Of a DNA stretch of 64,000 bases, positions 16,570 to 25,341 are shown one piece after another. Under the pieces are notes generated by a model that worked only from the letters and a program-made list of their open reading frames with translations, had not been told where the DNA came from and did no database searches. The DNA lies in the NCBI GenBank assembly GCA_017480325.1, contig JAFVAY010000003.1, positions 1-64,000 on the forward strand, read 5' to 3'. Position 1 is the stretch's first letter. The number at the start of each line of letters is the position of its first letter. A program made the translations under genes and the position numbers. This DNA comes from Clostridiales bacterium. GTDB taxonomy: Bacteria > Bacillota > Clostridia > Saccharofermentanales > Saccharofermentanaceae.

Positions 16570-18483
16570 ATGCCCTTTGACGGAATAACGTCACACCTTC
16601 TGGCAGCAGAGCTTAATTCCAAGCTTCAGGGAGCCAGAATAGATAAGGTTTTCCAGCCGGATAAGCAGACTGTGATCATCCATATCCGTGCCAATGCGCG
16701 TATGGAGAAGCTCCTTATATCCTGTAATCCCGCTTCCGTCAGAATCAATCTTACCTCCTCAGGAAGGGAAAACCCGAAGATGCCTCCCTCCTTCTGCATG
16801 CTTCTTCGTAAATATCTGTCAGGAGCGAAGATCGAGTCCATAACCTGCCCCTCATATGAGAGAATCATAGAGCTTAAGGTCAGCAATACGGATGAGCTAC
16901 ACGATTCCAAGAGCTATACGCTTATCTGCGAGCTCATGGGAAGATATTCCAATATTATTCTTACTAATCAGACCGGGAAGATCATCGACAGTCTGGTACA
17001 CGTAGATCTCAGCGTGAACAGATACCGCGAGATCATGCCTGCAAGGATCTATGAATATCCTCCCGCACAGGATAAGATGACTCCGGATGAAGCATATAAG
17101 CTTTGTCTTAACGACAGTCTTCCTGTAATCGAGAACGAGCTCGGAAGACCTGCCGACAAGGCACTTCTTAACTCCGTTAAGGGACTGTCTCCCTCACTTG
17201 CCAGACGCATCGCCAATAAGGCATCGGCCGATGACCGGACACCGGTCAAGCTTCTTGATAATAATAAGATCGGACAACTGATCACCGTCTGTCGAGATTT
17301 CTTCTTCGGGGTAATAAATGCTGTAAGCTCCCCTGAGGTCTGCTTCTCAGAGGACAATATCCCTCTGGAGTATTCCTCTGTAAGTCTGGAGAAACAGCCT
17401 AACGCCGAACGCTTTGACACCATATCAGAGGCTATAGACCGTTTCTACGAATCCAAGGATCGGGTCGTTGACCTTGACCGTAAGAAACGTCATCTGACTG
17501 CCGTAATCGATGTCGCCCTGTCTCATGCAGTTCGTAAGCTTGAGATCCACGAGAATGACCTTCAGGAAGGAAGTCAGTCTGAGTACTATAAGAAGTGCGG
17601 TGATCTTATCCTTGCCAATTCCTACCGAATTGAAGAGCATGCTTCAAGCATTACATGCGAGGACTACTACGAAGATCCGCCCTGTGAGATCACGATAGCG
17701 CTTAATCCTATTACAGACGCTTCAGCCAACGCACAGGACTACTACAAGAGATTCCGTAAAGCCAAGCGTAAGCTTAATCTTGCAGATGAATATATTAAGT
17801 CCGACCGCGAGGCGATTGCTTACTTCAGATCTCTTAAAGCCGCAGTAGCTACGGCAACCTGCGAAGAGGACATAACAGCTCTTAATGAAGAGCTGTCTTC
17901 CCTTGGTGCATCCTCATCTCAAAGTAATCCTCATAAGGCAAAAGTCGGTAAGGAAAATCCCAACAGAACTGTGGGCCTGGCAAAGTCCGGCAAGCAGGCC
18001 TCCCGTGCCATGAGAGAAGCCGCCAGAAGAGCACAGGAAAGAAACCGTAAAACCTCCAAGGCAAAGGATCACAAGACTTCTGTATCCTATCGTAAATACG
18101 TGACCAAGGACGGCTACGAGATACTGTCAGGAAGGAACAACATCCAGAACGACGAACTTACCTTCAAGGTCGCTTCCAAGGACGATTGGTGGTTCCATGT
18201 TAAAGGTCTTCCCGGAACACACGTTATCCTTAAGTCTCATAAAGGAGAAGAATTCCCATCAGATAATGCCGTTCTCGAGGCAGCTTCTCTTGCAGTGTTC
18301 TTCTCTAAGAGCATTATGGTGGAGGAGCATTCGGAAGGCCCCGGGAGTCACGCAGGCGAGATCAAGGCAGAGGTCGATTACTGCCCTGTCTCACATGTAA
18401 AAAAGATTCCCGGCGCACGCCCGGGAATGGTGATCTACGAGAATTACTACTCTGTCCTGGTTCCGGCAAAAGAGCCGTCATAA
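16570..18483 (+). CDS. rqcH: RqcH/NFACT-family ribosome quality-control protein
   Basis: 637 residues. RqcH binds stalled 50S-peptidyl-tRNA complexes and directs C-terminal alanine tailing of stuck peptides. The order matches the family: NFACT-N (1-about 265, starting MPFDGITSHLL), helical and coiled middle (about 300-450), a basic linker rich in Arg/Lys/Ala (about 460-510), then NFACT-R (about 515-635) with ILSGRNNIQND, DDWWFHVK and GSHAGE. Older annotation calls this family fibronectin-binding protein. Its last six bases overlap the end of convergent queH. Confidence 0.93.
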   Translation: MPFDGITSHLLAAELNSKLQGARIDKVFQPDKQTVIIHIRANARMEKLLISCNPASVRINLTSSGRENPKMPPSFCMLLRKYLSGAKIESITCPSYERIIELKVSNTDELHDSKSYTLICELMGRYSNIILTNQTGKIIDSLVHVDLSVNRYREIMPARIYEYPPAQDKMTPDEAYKLCLNDSLPVIENELGRPADKALLNSVKGLSPSLARRIANKASADDRTPVKLLDNNKIGQLITVCRDFFFGVINAVSSPEVCFSEDNIPLEYSSVSLEKQPNAERFDTISEAIDRFYESKDRVVDLDRKKRHLTAVIDVALSHAVRKLEIHENDLQEGSQSEYYKKCGDLILANSYRIEEHASSITCEDYYEDPPCEITIALNPITDASANAQDYYKRFRKAKRKLNLADEYIKSDREAIAYFRSLKAAVATATCEEDITALNEELSSLGASSSQSNPHKAKVGKENPNRTVGLAKSGKQASRAMREAARRAQERNRKTSKAKDHKTSVSYRKYVTKDGYEILSGRNNIQNDELTFKVASKDDWWFHVKGLPGTHVILKSHKGEEFPSDNAVLEAASLAVFFSKSIMVEEHSEGPGSHAGEIKAEVDYCPVSHVKKIPGARPGMVIYENYYSVLVPAKEPS

Positions 18484-18491
18484 GGGCTCTT
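18470..18491. terminator. Shared hairpin at the rqcH/queH convergence
   Basis: AAGAGCC (18470-18476) and GGCTCTT (18485-18491) form a 7-bp stem spanning both stop codons. On the minus strand it is followed by TTTT, favouring termination of queH transcripts. Confidence 0.45.
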
Positions 18492-19044
18492 CGAAGGATC
18501 TTAATATCTTATCCTTAAATTCGGACTCATCAAGCGAGAATATACACCCGCAGTACTTCTGGCGATAAAGGCCGATATCGCGTGCCATCTGCTGCCCTTT
18601 CCTGAATCCGGGTCTGAAATCAATATATTCAAAATCTATACCGTAAAGCTCTGCCTTCCTTCTTGCAGTATCGGCAATAAGATCATGCTGCTGATAGGGA
18701 CTTACCAGAAGTGTGGTACAGAAGGAGTCGTAACCGTTCTGTGCTGCGAAGCTTGCAACAGCATCAAGTCTAATGTCATAGCACATATGACACCTGGTCT
18801 GGTAATCACTGAGATATGTTTTCTCCTCCCAGTAATCCTGCATACATTCGTCACCGCCCTCAATGAGGCTTATATTATAGTGATCGGCGCATTTATGAAG
18901 ATTATCCAGCCTTCTTTGCCACTCAAATTCCGGATGAATATTAGGGTTATACCAGAACAGATCCAAATCTCTTCCCTGTTCAAGCAACAGATCTACCGGA
19001 TACATGGCACACGGGCCACAGCAAGCGTGAAGGAGCATGGACAT
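18478..19044 (-). CDS. queH: Epoxyqueuosine reductase QueH
   Basis: 188 residues. QueH performs the last step of queuosine biosynthesis, reducing epoxyqueuosine in tRNA; it is the DUF208 replacement for QueG. All expected Cys clusters are present: HACCGPC near the N-terminus, CHMCYD near residue 95 and KYCGC near residue 165, which hold an Fe-S cluster and a second metal. It follows ruvB by four bases. AGGAGG lies 14 bases upstream of the ATG, slightly long. Linkage to ruv genes and other queuosine genes is common in Clostridia. Confidence 0.92.
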   Translation of the reverse strand: MSMLLHACCGPCAMYPVDLLLEQGRDLDLFWYNPNIHPEFEWQRRLDNLHKCADHYNISLIEGGDECMQDYWEEKTYLSDYQTRCHMCYDIRLDAVASFAAQNGYDSFCTTLLVSPYQQHDLIADTARRKAELYGIDFEYIDFRPGFRKGQQMARDIGLYRQKYCGCIFSLDESEFKDKILRSFEEPL

Positions 19045-19048
19045 ATTG

Positions 19049-20149
19049 TTAAATCTGCCCTCCTGTCAGCGAATCGATAGTCAGATTCTCGAATGCATTC
19101 TTATTCCTCTCCTTGAAGGAAGCAGGCTCAGATATTCCTAAGTGAGTGAAGGCTCTGGAGGTAAGGACTCTGCCTCTCGGAGTCTTGGCAATAAAACCGT
19201 TCTGAAGAAGGAATGGCTCATATACATCCTCTATGGTGACAGGCTCCTCACCTGTAACAGCCGCCAGAGTCTCAAGGCCTACCGGACCGCCCTTGAAGAT
19301 ATCTGCTATGGATGTGAGAATTCTTCTGTCGACTGCATCAAGACCGAGCTCGTCTATATCCAGAGCCTTAAGACCGAAGTCAGAAACCTCCTTATCGATC
19401 TCATCCTTCTCCATATAAAGAGCGTAGTCTCTCATTCGCTTAAGAAGCCTTATTGCAATTCTTGGAGTACCTCTTGATCTTGCCGCGATATTACGAAGAC
19501 CCTCTTCATTGATCTTAATATCCATAAGACCTGCGTCACGCTTAAGAATGGACATCAGATCCTCAGTATCGTAAAGCTCCAAGCGGTGTATCATACCGAA
19601 TCTGTCCCTTAAAGGAGCAGAAAGCATACCGGCTCGGGTAGTGGCACCGACCAAAGTAAAATGAGGAAGGTCGAGCCTAACAGATCTTGCAGAAGGTCCT
19701 TTACCGATCATAAGGTCAAGGCAATAATCCTCCATAGCCGGATAAAGAATCTCCTCTACACTCCTGTTAAGTCTGTGTATCTCATCTATGAAGAGGACCT
19801 CATTCTCTCCGAGATTAGTAAGTATAGCAGCAAGATCACCCGTCTTCTCTATAGACGGACCGGTGGTAATATGCATGCCTACTCCCATCTCAGAAGCGAT
19901 AATACCTGCCAAAGTTGTCTTACCTAATCCAGGAGGCCCGTACAAAAGCACATGATCAAGGGCCTCTCCTCGCTTCTTGGCAGCGTCTATGAATATCTTG
20001 AGATTCTCCTTAACCTTGGACTGACCGCTGTAATCCTCGAAGGTTATAGGACGTAAAGTCTTCTCATCTCTATCGTCAAACTGCTTAGAGCGGCCAATGA
20101 CCCGTTCTTCATCCTCGTAGGTATTGTATTCGGCATGATCGTAATTCAT
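19049..20149 (-). CDS. ruvB: Holliday junction branch migration ATPase RuvB
   Basis: 366 residues from ATG 20149; GAGG lies eight bases before this ATG, while the ATG at 20155 is only two bases away from it. The hexameric motor drives branch migration with RuvA. Walker [10 protein letters not shown], Walker B FIDEIHR and sensor 1 GATTRAG are intact; a C-terminal winged helix ends LTSRAF. An acidic N-terminal extension of about 30 residues precedes the core. Order on the minus strand is ruvC-ruvA-ruvB-queH. Confidence 0.95.
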   Translation of the reverse strand: MNYDHAEYNTYEDEERVIGRSKQFDDRDEKTLRPITFEDYSGQSKVKENLKIFIDAAKKRGEALDHVLLYGPPGLGKTTLAGIIASEMGVGMHITTGPSIEKTGDLAAILTNLGENEVLFIDEIHRLNRSVEEILYPAMEDYCLDLMIGKGPSARSVRLDLPHFTLVGATTRAGMLSAPLRDRFGMIHRLELYDTEDLMSILKRDAGLMDIKINEEGLRNIAARSRGTPRIAIRLLKRMRDYALYMEKDEIDKEVSDFGLKALDIDELGLDAVDRRILTSIADIFKGGPVGLETLAAVTGEEPVTIEDVYEPFLLQNGFIAKTPRGRVLTSRAFTHLGISEPASFKERNKNAFENLTIDSLTGGQI

Positions 20150-20154
20150 CAACA

Positions 20155-20787
20155 TTACCTCGCAAGACTCTTAAGAGACTTCTTGATAAGCTCCTGAAGA
20201 CTGATGCCGTCCTCGTAGTTGCTACTTACGGCCTCAGATGCAACATTCTCCTTATATCCGAGAACGATCAGAGCTTCGACAGCATCTGACAGGACTCCGC
20301 CTTCAGCAGGAGCTGAGGTCGCGCCCAGTGAAGTAGCCTTGGAAACTTTGCCGGAGGTTGCACCTGAACTTATACCTGCCTTCTTAAGCTTATCCTTAAG
20401 CTCTACGACTATCCTCTCAGCGCCCTTCTTGCCGACCCCCTTTACAGATGTAAGGAAGCTTACGTCTCCACCTATTACAGCCAATGCGAATCTGTCTGGC
20501 TCCACCTGGGAACAAATTGACTGAGCAACCTTAGGTCCGATACCGCTGACTTCAATGAGACTTAGAAACAGATCCTTCATCTCAGGAGTTGAGAAGCCGT
20601 ATAATGTAACGTCATCTTCTCTCACACTTTGATATATCCATACCTTGGCAATATCACCCATAGGCTCGATCGTACTTGAGATAGAATATGGACAAATGAT
20701 CTCATAACCGATCCCGCTATTCTCTATAACAAGCTTGTCCTCACCCTTGTCTATAATGGTTCCTTTGATGTATGAATAGATTCCCAT
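20155..20787 (-). CDS. ruvA: Holliday junction-binding protein RuvA
   Basis: 210 residues. It binds the four-way junction and loads RuvB. Domain I OB fold (1-63; [12 protein letters not shown]), domain II with two helix-hairpin-helix motifs ([10 protein letters not shown] about 79; [12 protein letters not shown] about 114) and a C-terminal domain III (about 160-210; ALIVLGYKE) that contacts RuvB are all present. The Ala/Ser/Gly-rich linker at 135-160 is flexible. AAGGAG precedes the ATG. Confidence 0.95.
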   Translation of the reverse strand: MGIYSYIKGTIIDKGEDKLVIENSGIGYEIICPYSISSTIEPMGDIAKVWIYQSVREDDVTLYGFSTPEMKDLFLSLIEVSGIGPKVAQSICSQVEPDRFALAVIGGDVSFLTSVKGVGKKGAERIVVELKDKLKKAGISSGATSGKVSKATSLGATSAPAEGGVLSDAVEALIVLGYKENVASEAVSSNYEDGISLQELIKKSLKSLAR

Positions 20788-20812
20788 GCTATCTCCTTAT
20801 GTCAACTTATAA

Positions 20813-21373
20813 TTACCCGAATTCATTACGTCTACTGTATCCGTATCTGCCATACTGATAGCCCGATACGGCCTTACCTGCATTAAAGGTACCTGTATTG
20901 GCAAGACAGATCGCCATAGCAAGTCCGTCTGCGGCGTCATCGGGCTTAGGAAGTTCATCTAAGCCAAGCAGTGTCTTTACCATAGTCTGGACCTGCTTCT
21001 TCTCAGCCTTACCATAGCCTGTCACAGCAAGCTTCACCTGCCCCGGAGTGAACTCATATACAGGGATATTGGCTCTGGCGGCTTCCACGAGAACAACGCC
21101 CCTGGCCTGAGCAGTACCTACGGCAGTGGTCCTGTTCTGAGATATGAAGAGCTCCTCTACAGACATATAGTCCGGCTTATAAATATCAAGAAGATACTTT
21201 ATCTTCTCATTGATCGTAAGAAGTCTTAGCGGAAAATCCGTATTAGGCTTAGTCTCAATAACACCGTAATCCACGGGCGAGAGCTTATTCCCGATCTTCT
21301 TAATTATCCCATAGCCGGTGATGGCATATCCGGGATCGATACCAATATAAGTTGTGACCTTAGGCTCCGGCAT
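20813..21373 (-). CDS. ruvC: Holliday junction resolvase RuvC
   Basis: 186 residues, an RNase H-fold endonuclease that cuts Holliday junctions symmetrically. Catalytic acids are visible in IGIDPGYA (first Asp), SVEELF (Glu) and the C-terminal DDAADGLAMA (Asp pair). About 20 residues follow the last motif, including a Tyr/Arg-rich tail (YQYGRYGYSRR). It heads the ruvCAB-queH operon; a strong promoter lies within the end of the upstream phosphorylase gene. Confidence 0.94.
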   Translation of the reverse strand: MPEPKVTTYIGIDPGYAITGYGIIKKIGNKLSPVDYGVIETKPNTDFPLRLLTINEKIKYLLDIYKPDYMSVEELFISQNRTTAVGTAQARGVVLVEAARANIPVYEFTPGQVKLAVTGYGKAEKKQVQTMVKTLLGLDELPKPDDAADGLAMAICLANTGTFNAGKAVSGYQYGRYGYSRRNEFG

Positions 21374-21409
21374 TAACGAGTAATAATTACCTTCTGAACA
21401 TTTGTTTGT

Positions 21410-21438
21410 ATTATACTATTGATCCCCGAGAACGTCAA
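21410..21438 (-). promoter_or_regulatory. ruvCAB-queH promoter embedded in the upstream gene
   Basis: On the minus strand TTGACG (21433-21438), 17 bases, TATAAT (21410-21415). The -35 and most of the spacer lie in the last codons of the pyrimidine-nucleoside phosphorylase gene. Confidence 0.7.
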
Positions 21439-22750
21439 TAACAGAACGCTTTACTTCAGGTTTATCTGCAGTTATGGTATAAGCATTCGCTATTCGCTCG
21501 GATATCTCTTCATATTTCTCGCTGTCAGGAGTTAAAGAGCTGTTATTCCCGATGTATAGAACACACAGAGTGTCACCCTTATGAACCTCATCTCCCCTTT
21601 TCGCGAGGAATCTGATGCCGGCACCGAGATCTATGGCATCGTCCTTCCTGATCCTTCCGGCACCTAATAGCACAGATGCGTGTCCTATCTCATCAGCTCT
21701 TATCGCTCCCACGAAGCCGTCTCTAGGAGCTTTGACCTCGCCGATCACATGAGGTCTGTCAACATACTCGGGCCCATTATCATTAATAATGCCACCCTGA
21801 GATCTTACTAGCTTAAGATACTCATCCCGCGCGACGCCGTTACCTAGGCGAAGTCTGCACTCATTAATGAGATCGTCATCACTATAGTCACCGGCTTTCC
21901 CGGCAAGCTTGACCATCCTGGCCCCGATTGCTGTCGCGACCTCTACCACATCGGAAGCACCGTTACCGGACAAGGTCTCATATACCTCTTCCATCTCGAT
22001 AACATTACCGCAGGTCCTACCCAGAGGCTGATCCATATCCGTGATAACGGCAGAGGTCTTCTTCTGTGCCAGACGACCTATCTTGATCATGGCATTGGCA
22101 AGCTCCCTTGCACGCTCCTCGGTCTGCATAAAAGCTCCGCTTCCGCAGGTAACATCAAGAACAATTGCATCAGCGCCGCCGGCTATCTTCTTACTCATAA
22201 TAGAGGATGCTATAAGAGGTATAGAATCAACCGTTCCCGTAACATCTCTTAATGCGTAAAGGATCTTATCCGCAGGCGCCAGATCCGGGGTCTGTCCGGA
22301 GATAACCATGCCGCATTCATTTACAAGTCTTGGAAAATCTGTCTTAGGAACATCCACATTAAAGCCGCGGATAGACGAGAACTTATCTACAGTACCTCCG
22401 GTAAATCCGAGGCCTCTTCCCGACAGCTTAACTATCTTCGCGCCAAAGGATCTGCAAAGAGGCATAACCAAAGGAGTGATCTTATCTCCCACACCTCCTG
22501 TGGAATGCTTATCAACAGTAATATCACCCACGTAGGATAAGTCGGCATGCTCACCGGAATCTGCCATCTCCAGAGTGAGCGACGTCATCTCCCTCTCATC
22601 CATGCCGTTAAGAACGATCGCCATCAGCAATGCCGATATCTGATAATCCGGAATACTTCTATCCGTAACACCGTCTACGAAGTACATGATCTGCTCATAG
22701 GACAGAGCTCTTCCGTATCTTTTATCAAGGATGATGTCTACTATATTCAT
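21416..22750 (-). CDS. pdp: Pyrimidine-nucleoside phosphorylase
   Basis: 444 residues. It splits uridine or thymidine with phosphate to the free base and (deoxy)ribose 1-phosphate. The family signature SGRGLGFTGGTVDK is present, with DKHSTGGVGDK upstream for phosphate binding and an alpha/beta plus C-terminal alpha/beta barrel layout (glycosyltransferase family 3, then PYNP_C near the end). Thymidine phosphorylase (deoA) is the closest alternative. A weak AGAGG precedes the ATG. Confidence 0.9.
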   Translation of the reverse strand: MNIVDIILDKRYGRALSYEQIMYFVDGVTDRSIPDYQISALLMAIVLNGMDEREMTSLTLEMADSGEHADLSYVGDITVDKHSTGGVGDKITPLVMPLCRSFGAKIVKLSGRGLGFTGGTVDKFSSIRGFNVDVPKTDFPRLVNECGMVISGQTPDLAPADKILYALRDVTGTVDSIPLIASSIMSKKIAGGADAIVLDVTCGSGAFMQTEERARELANAMIKIGRLAQKKTSAVITDMDQPLGRTCGNVIEMEEVYETLSGNGASDVVEVATAIGARMVKLAGKAGDYSDDDLINECRLRLGNGVARDEYLKLVRSQGGIINDNGPEYVDRPHVIGEVKAPRDGFVGAIRADEIGHASVLLGAGRIRKDDAIDLGAGIRFLAKRGDEVHKGDTLCVLYIGNNSSLTPDSEKYEEISERIANAYTITADKPEVKRSVIDVLGDQ

Positions 22751-22802
22751 TAACGACCTCTGATCAATCGAATGTATAACTTTATCCTAACACAATTATC
22801 TT

Positions 22803-23648
22803 CTAACAATACACCTTTAACACCCGTTCAAAGGTCCTGAAATTACCGTCGTCACTAGGAGGACAGTATACAGCGAATTCTATAGCCTTAAAGGCATAAA
22901 GATAATCCTTGATCACATTTCTTGCCGCCGTCGCCACCACTTCTTTATTGTTCATAAAAGCGCCGCAGCCGAATGCGCCAAGCACTATAACCTCTTCACC
23001 GTTAATAAGGGCGACCTCGAGGATTCTGCGTAAACGCTTCTCGTGTATAGCGAGAAGCTCACTGTCCTTCACCTTAATTTGCCTGCTTCCGTCACCGCTG
23101 TTGTAGGAGTTACTCGGCTTCTGCCTGAGATTCGGTGCCGCGCATGTTATTACGTCAACATCGTACCACTCGCCTTCCGGGAGCAGCTTAGGCGAGAACG
23201 TATCACTCTTAAACACCGTCAGCGACGGAGTGAAAATGATGTCATCATTATGAAGAGGATCACGCTCGGTCCTATGAGGCGTGTAGAACTTCGCCCACAT
23301 CTCGGGTGTGTTAAGGCAGAAGAAAAGACCGGAGCATCTGCAAAGACACTCCTCCTGAGCACTGGCGCCTCTCTCCACGCCTCCTCCGGGATTAGTCGCA
23401 GAAGCAAAGTTATGAACGGCCGTTCTCATACCTTTATAAGCTTGTGCAGCTTCAAAGGTACGCTTCTTTGTCACCGACACTTTGGCAGGCGTCTTATATA
23501 TACTGCGATTTTGTTCTGTTATAGTATCGTTCTCAAGGATCACCTTCTGAGCATCCGTGGAATTACGAATTGACTCTTTGATCCTATCGTTAGTTTTACA
23601 CAGGGTCTCCGTGTTCTTAAAAACAGCTACATTTTCTTCTCTTCCCAT
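22803..23648 (-). CDS. Bacterial-type poly(ADP-ribose) glycohydrolase-like macrodomain protein (TIGR02452)
   Basis: 281 residues from ATG 23648 (AGGTGG six bases upstream; the ATG at 23654 abuts the site). The PARG signature is complete: NPGGG (about 86-90), seven residues, QEE (98-100), and a distal GAFGCGAFMNN loop contacts the ADP-ribose phosphates. The fold is a macrodomain. Family members remove ADP-ribose polymers or bind ADP-ribose. No ADP-ribosyltransferase is encoded nearby. Its -10 (TATAAT, 23664-23669) is just beyond the tRNA-Lys terminator. Confidence 0.85.
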   Translation of the reverse strand: MGREENVAVFKNTETLCKTNDRIKESIRNSTDAQKVILENDTITEQNRSIYKTPAKVSVTKKRTFEAAQAYKGMRTAVHNFASATNPGGGVERGASAQEECLCRCSGLFFCLNTPEMWAKFYTPHRTERDPLHNDDIIFTPSLTVFKSDTFSPKLLPEGEWYDVDVITCAAPNLRQKPSNSYNSGDGSRQIKVKDSELLAIHEKRLRRILEVALINGEEVIVLGAFGCGAFMNNKEVVATAARNVIKDYLYAFKAIEFAVYCPPSDDGNFRTFERVLKVYC

Positions 23649-23671
23649 TATCATCCACCTGTAATTATAGA

Positions 23672-23707
23672 ATTAAAGCAAAACCCCAAACGCTCACACG
23701 TTCGGGG
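23672..23707 (-). terminator. tRNA-Lys terminator
   Basis: On the minus strand CCCCGAACG and CGTTTGGGG (23699-23707 and 23684-23692) form a 9-bp stem with one G-U pair, followed by TTTTGCTTTAATT. It lies between tRNA-Lys and the PARG-like gene, and its distal arm occupies the -35 region of that gene. Confidence 0.8.
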
Positions 23708-23714
23708 TCTTATC

Positions 23715-23790
23715 TGGTGCACCTCCAGGGACTCGAACCCTGGGCCCACTGATTAAGAGTCAGTTGCTCTACCATCTGAGCTAGAGGTGC
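23715..23790 (-). tRNA. tRNA-Lys (anticodon CTT)
   Basis: A 76-base cloverleaf with encoded CCA. The acceptor stem is GCACCTC/GAGGTGC, the D-arm holds AGCTCAGATGGTAGAGC, the anticodon loop is CTCTTAA giving CTT, and the T-arm contains GGTTCGAGTCC. It decodes AAG. A near-consensus promoter and a terminator flank it, so it is a single-gene unit. Confidence 0.95.
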
Positions 23791-23804
23791 TTGACAGCTT
23801 GATT

Positions 23805-23832
23805 ATTATAACATTGCGAAATCAGTTGTCAA
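23805..23832 (-). promoter_or_regulatory. tRNA-Lys promoter
   Basis: On the minus strand TTGACA (23827-23832), 16 bases, TATAAT (23805-23810): perfect -35 and -10 hexamers, ending 14 bases before the mature tRNA. Confidence 0.85.
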
Positions 23833-23868
23833 CAGCATTTTTACGCATTTAAGCGCTTTTTCAGGAAA

Positions 23869-25320
23869 TCAGACATTAAGTTCGACTTCTGCGACCTTAA
23901 GATCCTCCTCATGAGACTTAAGTATCGGGTTCACTACCTCATCAAGGAAGGCTGTGACCTGCTCAGGGCAACGTCCAATATACAGTGCCGGATCAGCCAG
24001 CTTCATGAGTTCATCCATAGTAAGACCGAACTGGGGATCGGCAGCGATCCTCTCGAGAAGGTCGTTAGGCTTGCCCTCCTTCTTCACTACCGCACCGGCA
24101 GCCATGGAAAGCTGTCTTATGACCTCGTGAAGCTCCTGTCTGTTTCCGCCCTTCTTAGTGGCCTCCATCATGATATTCTCAGTCATCATGAAGGGAAGCT
24201 CATCCATAATATGCTTCTCGATCATCTTGGGATATACAACGAGACCCGAGACGATATTAGTATAAATACCCAGAATAGCATCTACGGCAAGGAAAGCCTC
24301 CGGGACAGAAATTCTCTTATTGGCAGAATCATCCAGAGTCCTCTCGAACCACTGCTCCGAAGCAGTCATTGCAGGGTTAAGAATATCCGCGATAACATAG
24401 CGGGACAAAGAAGCTATTCTTTCTGACCTCATGGGGTTTCTCTTATAAGCCATAGCCGAAGAACCAATCTGATTCTTCTCGAAGGGCTCCTCGATCTCTT
24501 TCAGATGCTGAAGGAGCCTGATATCATTGGAGAACTTGTGCGCGCTCTGAGCAATTCCTGACAAAGCCGACAGCACCATGAAGTCAACCTTACGAGAGTA
24601 GGTCTGACCCGAGACATAATAAGAGGACTCGAAGCCCATTTTCGAGCAGATCTTCTTATCAAGCTCAACGCACTTGGCATTATCCCCCTCGAAAAGATCC
24701 ATAAACGACGCCTGAGTTCCCGTAGTTCCCTTACAGCCCAGAAGTCTCAAGGAAGCGATAGCCGACTCCACCGCCTCAAGATCGAATACGAGATCCTGAA
24801 GCCACAAGGAAGCTCTCTTACCCACAGTAACCAGCTGAGCCGGCTGGAAATGAGTAAATCCGAGCGTGGGCATTGCCTTATATTCGTCAGCAAATGAAGC
24901 AACCTTAGAGATGAGAACAACAAGTCTCTGACGAACCAGCGTCAGGGCCTCTCTCATGATAATGATGTCAGTGTTATCGCCTACATAGCATGAAGTGGCA
25001 CCCCAGTGGATGATACCATCGGCGCCGGATGCCTTTACCTGCTTACCGTAGGAATGAACGTGAGCCATAACATCATGACGACGCTCCTTCTCTTCCTTCG
25101 CAGCATCCTCATAATCAATGTCATCTTTATGAGCCTTAAGCTCGGCGATCTGCTCGTCGGTAATATTAAGGCCGAGCTCCTTCTCGGCCTCTGCCAAGGC
25201 GATCCACAGAAGTCTCCATGTCTTGAACTTCTTATCAGGAGAGAAGATATATTGCATCTCCTTACTTGAATAGCGCGAATTTAAAGGACTCTCATATGAG
25301 GGCTTTGAAGTAAAAGACAT
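23869..25320 (-). CDS. purB: Adenylosuccinate lyase
   Basis: 483 residues. It catalyses two beta-eliminations in purine synthesis (SAICAR to AICAR; adenylosuccinate to AMP). The fumarase/aspartase signature SSAMAYKRNPMRSE is intact, as are the catalytic-His regions MAHVHSYG and TSCYVGDNTD. The length is at the long end, as in the eukaryote-like subgroup. GGAGG seven bases before the ATG supports the start. It follows an aminotransferase by 21 bases. Confidence 0.94.
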   Translation of the reverse strand: MSFTSKPSYESPLNSRYSSKEMQYIFSPDKKFKTWRLLWIALAEAEKELGLNITDEQIAELKAHKDDIDYEDAAKEEKERRHDVMAHVHSYGKQVKASGADGIIHWGATSCYVGDNTDIIIMREALTLVRQRLVVLISKVASFADEYKAMPTLGFTHFQPAQLVTVGKRASLWLQDLVFDLEAVESAIASLRLLGCKGTTGTQASFMDLFEGDNAKCVELDKKICSKMGFESSYYVSGQTYSRKVDFMVLSALSGIAQSAHKFSNDIRLLQHLKEIEEPFEKNQIGSSAMAYKRNPMRSERIASLSRYVIADILNPAMTASEQWFERTLDDSANKRISVPEAFLAVDAILGIYTNIVSGLVVYPKMIEKHIMDELPFMMTENIMMEATKKGGNRQELHEVIRQLSMAAGAVVKKEGKPNDLLERIAADPQFGLTMDELMKLADPALYIGRCPEQVTAFLDEVVNPILKSHEEDLKVAEVELNV

Positions 25321-25341
25321 ATAGGCCTCCGTAATTAACTG

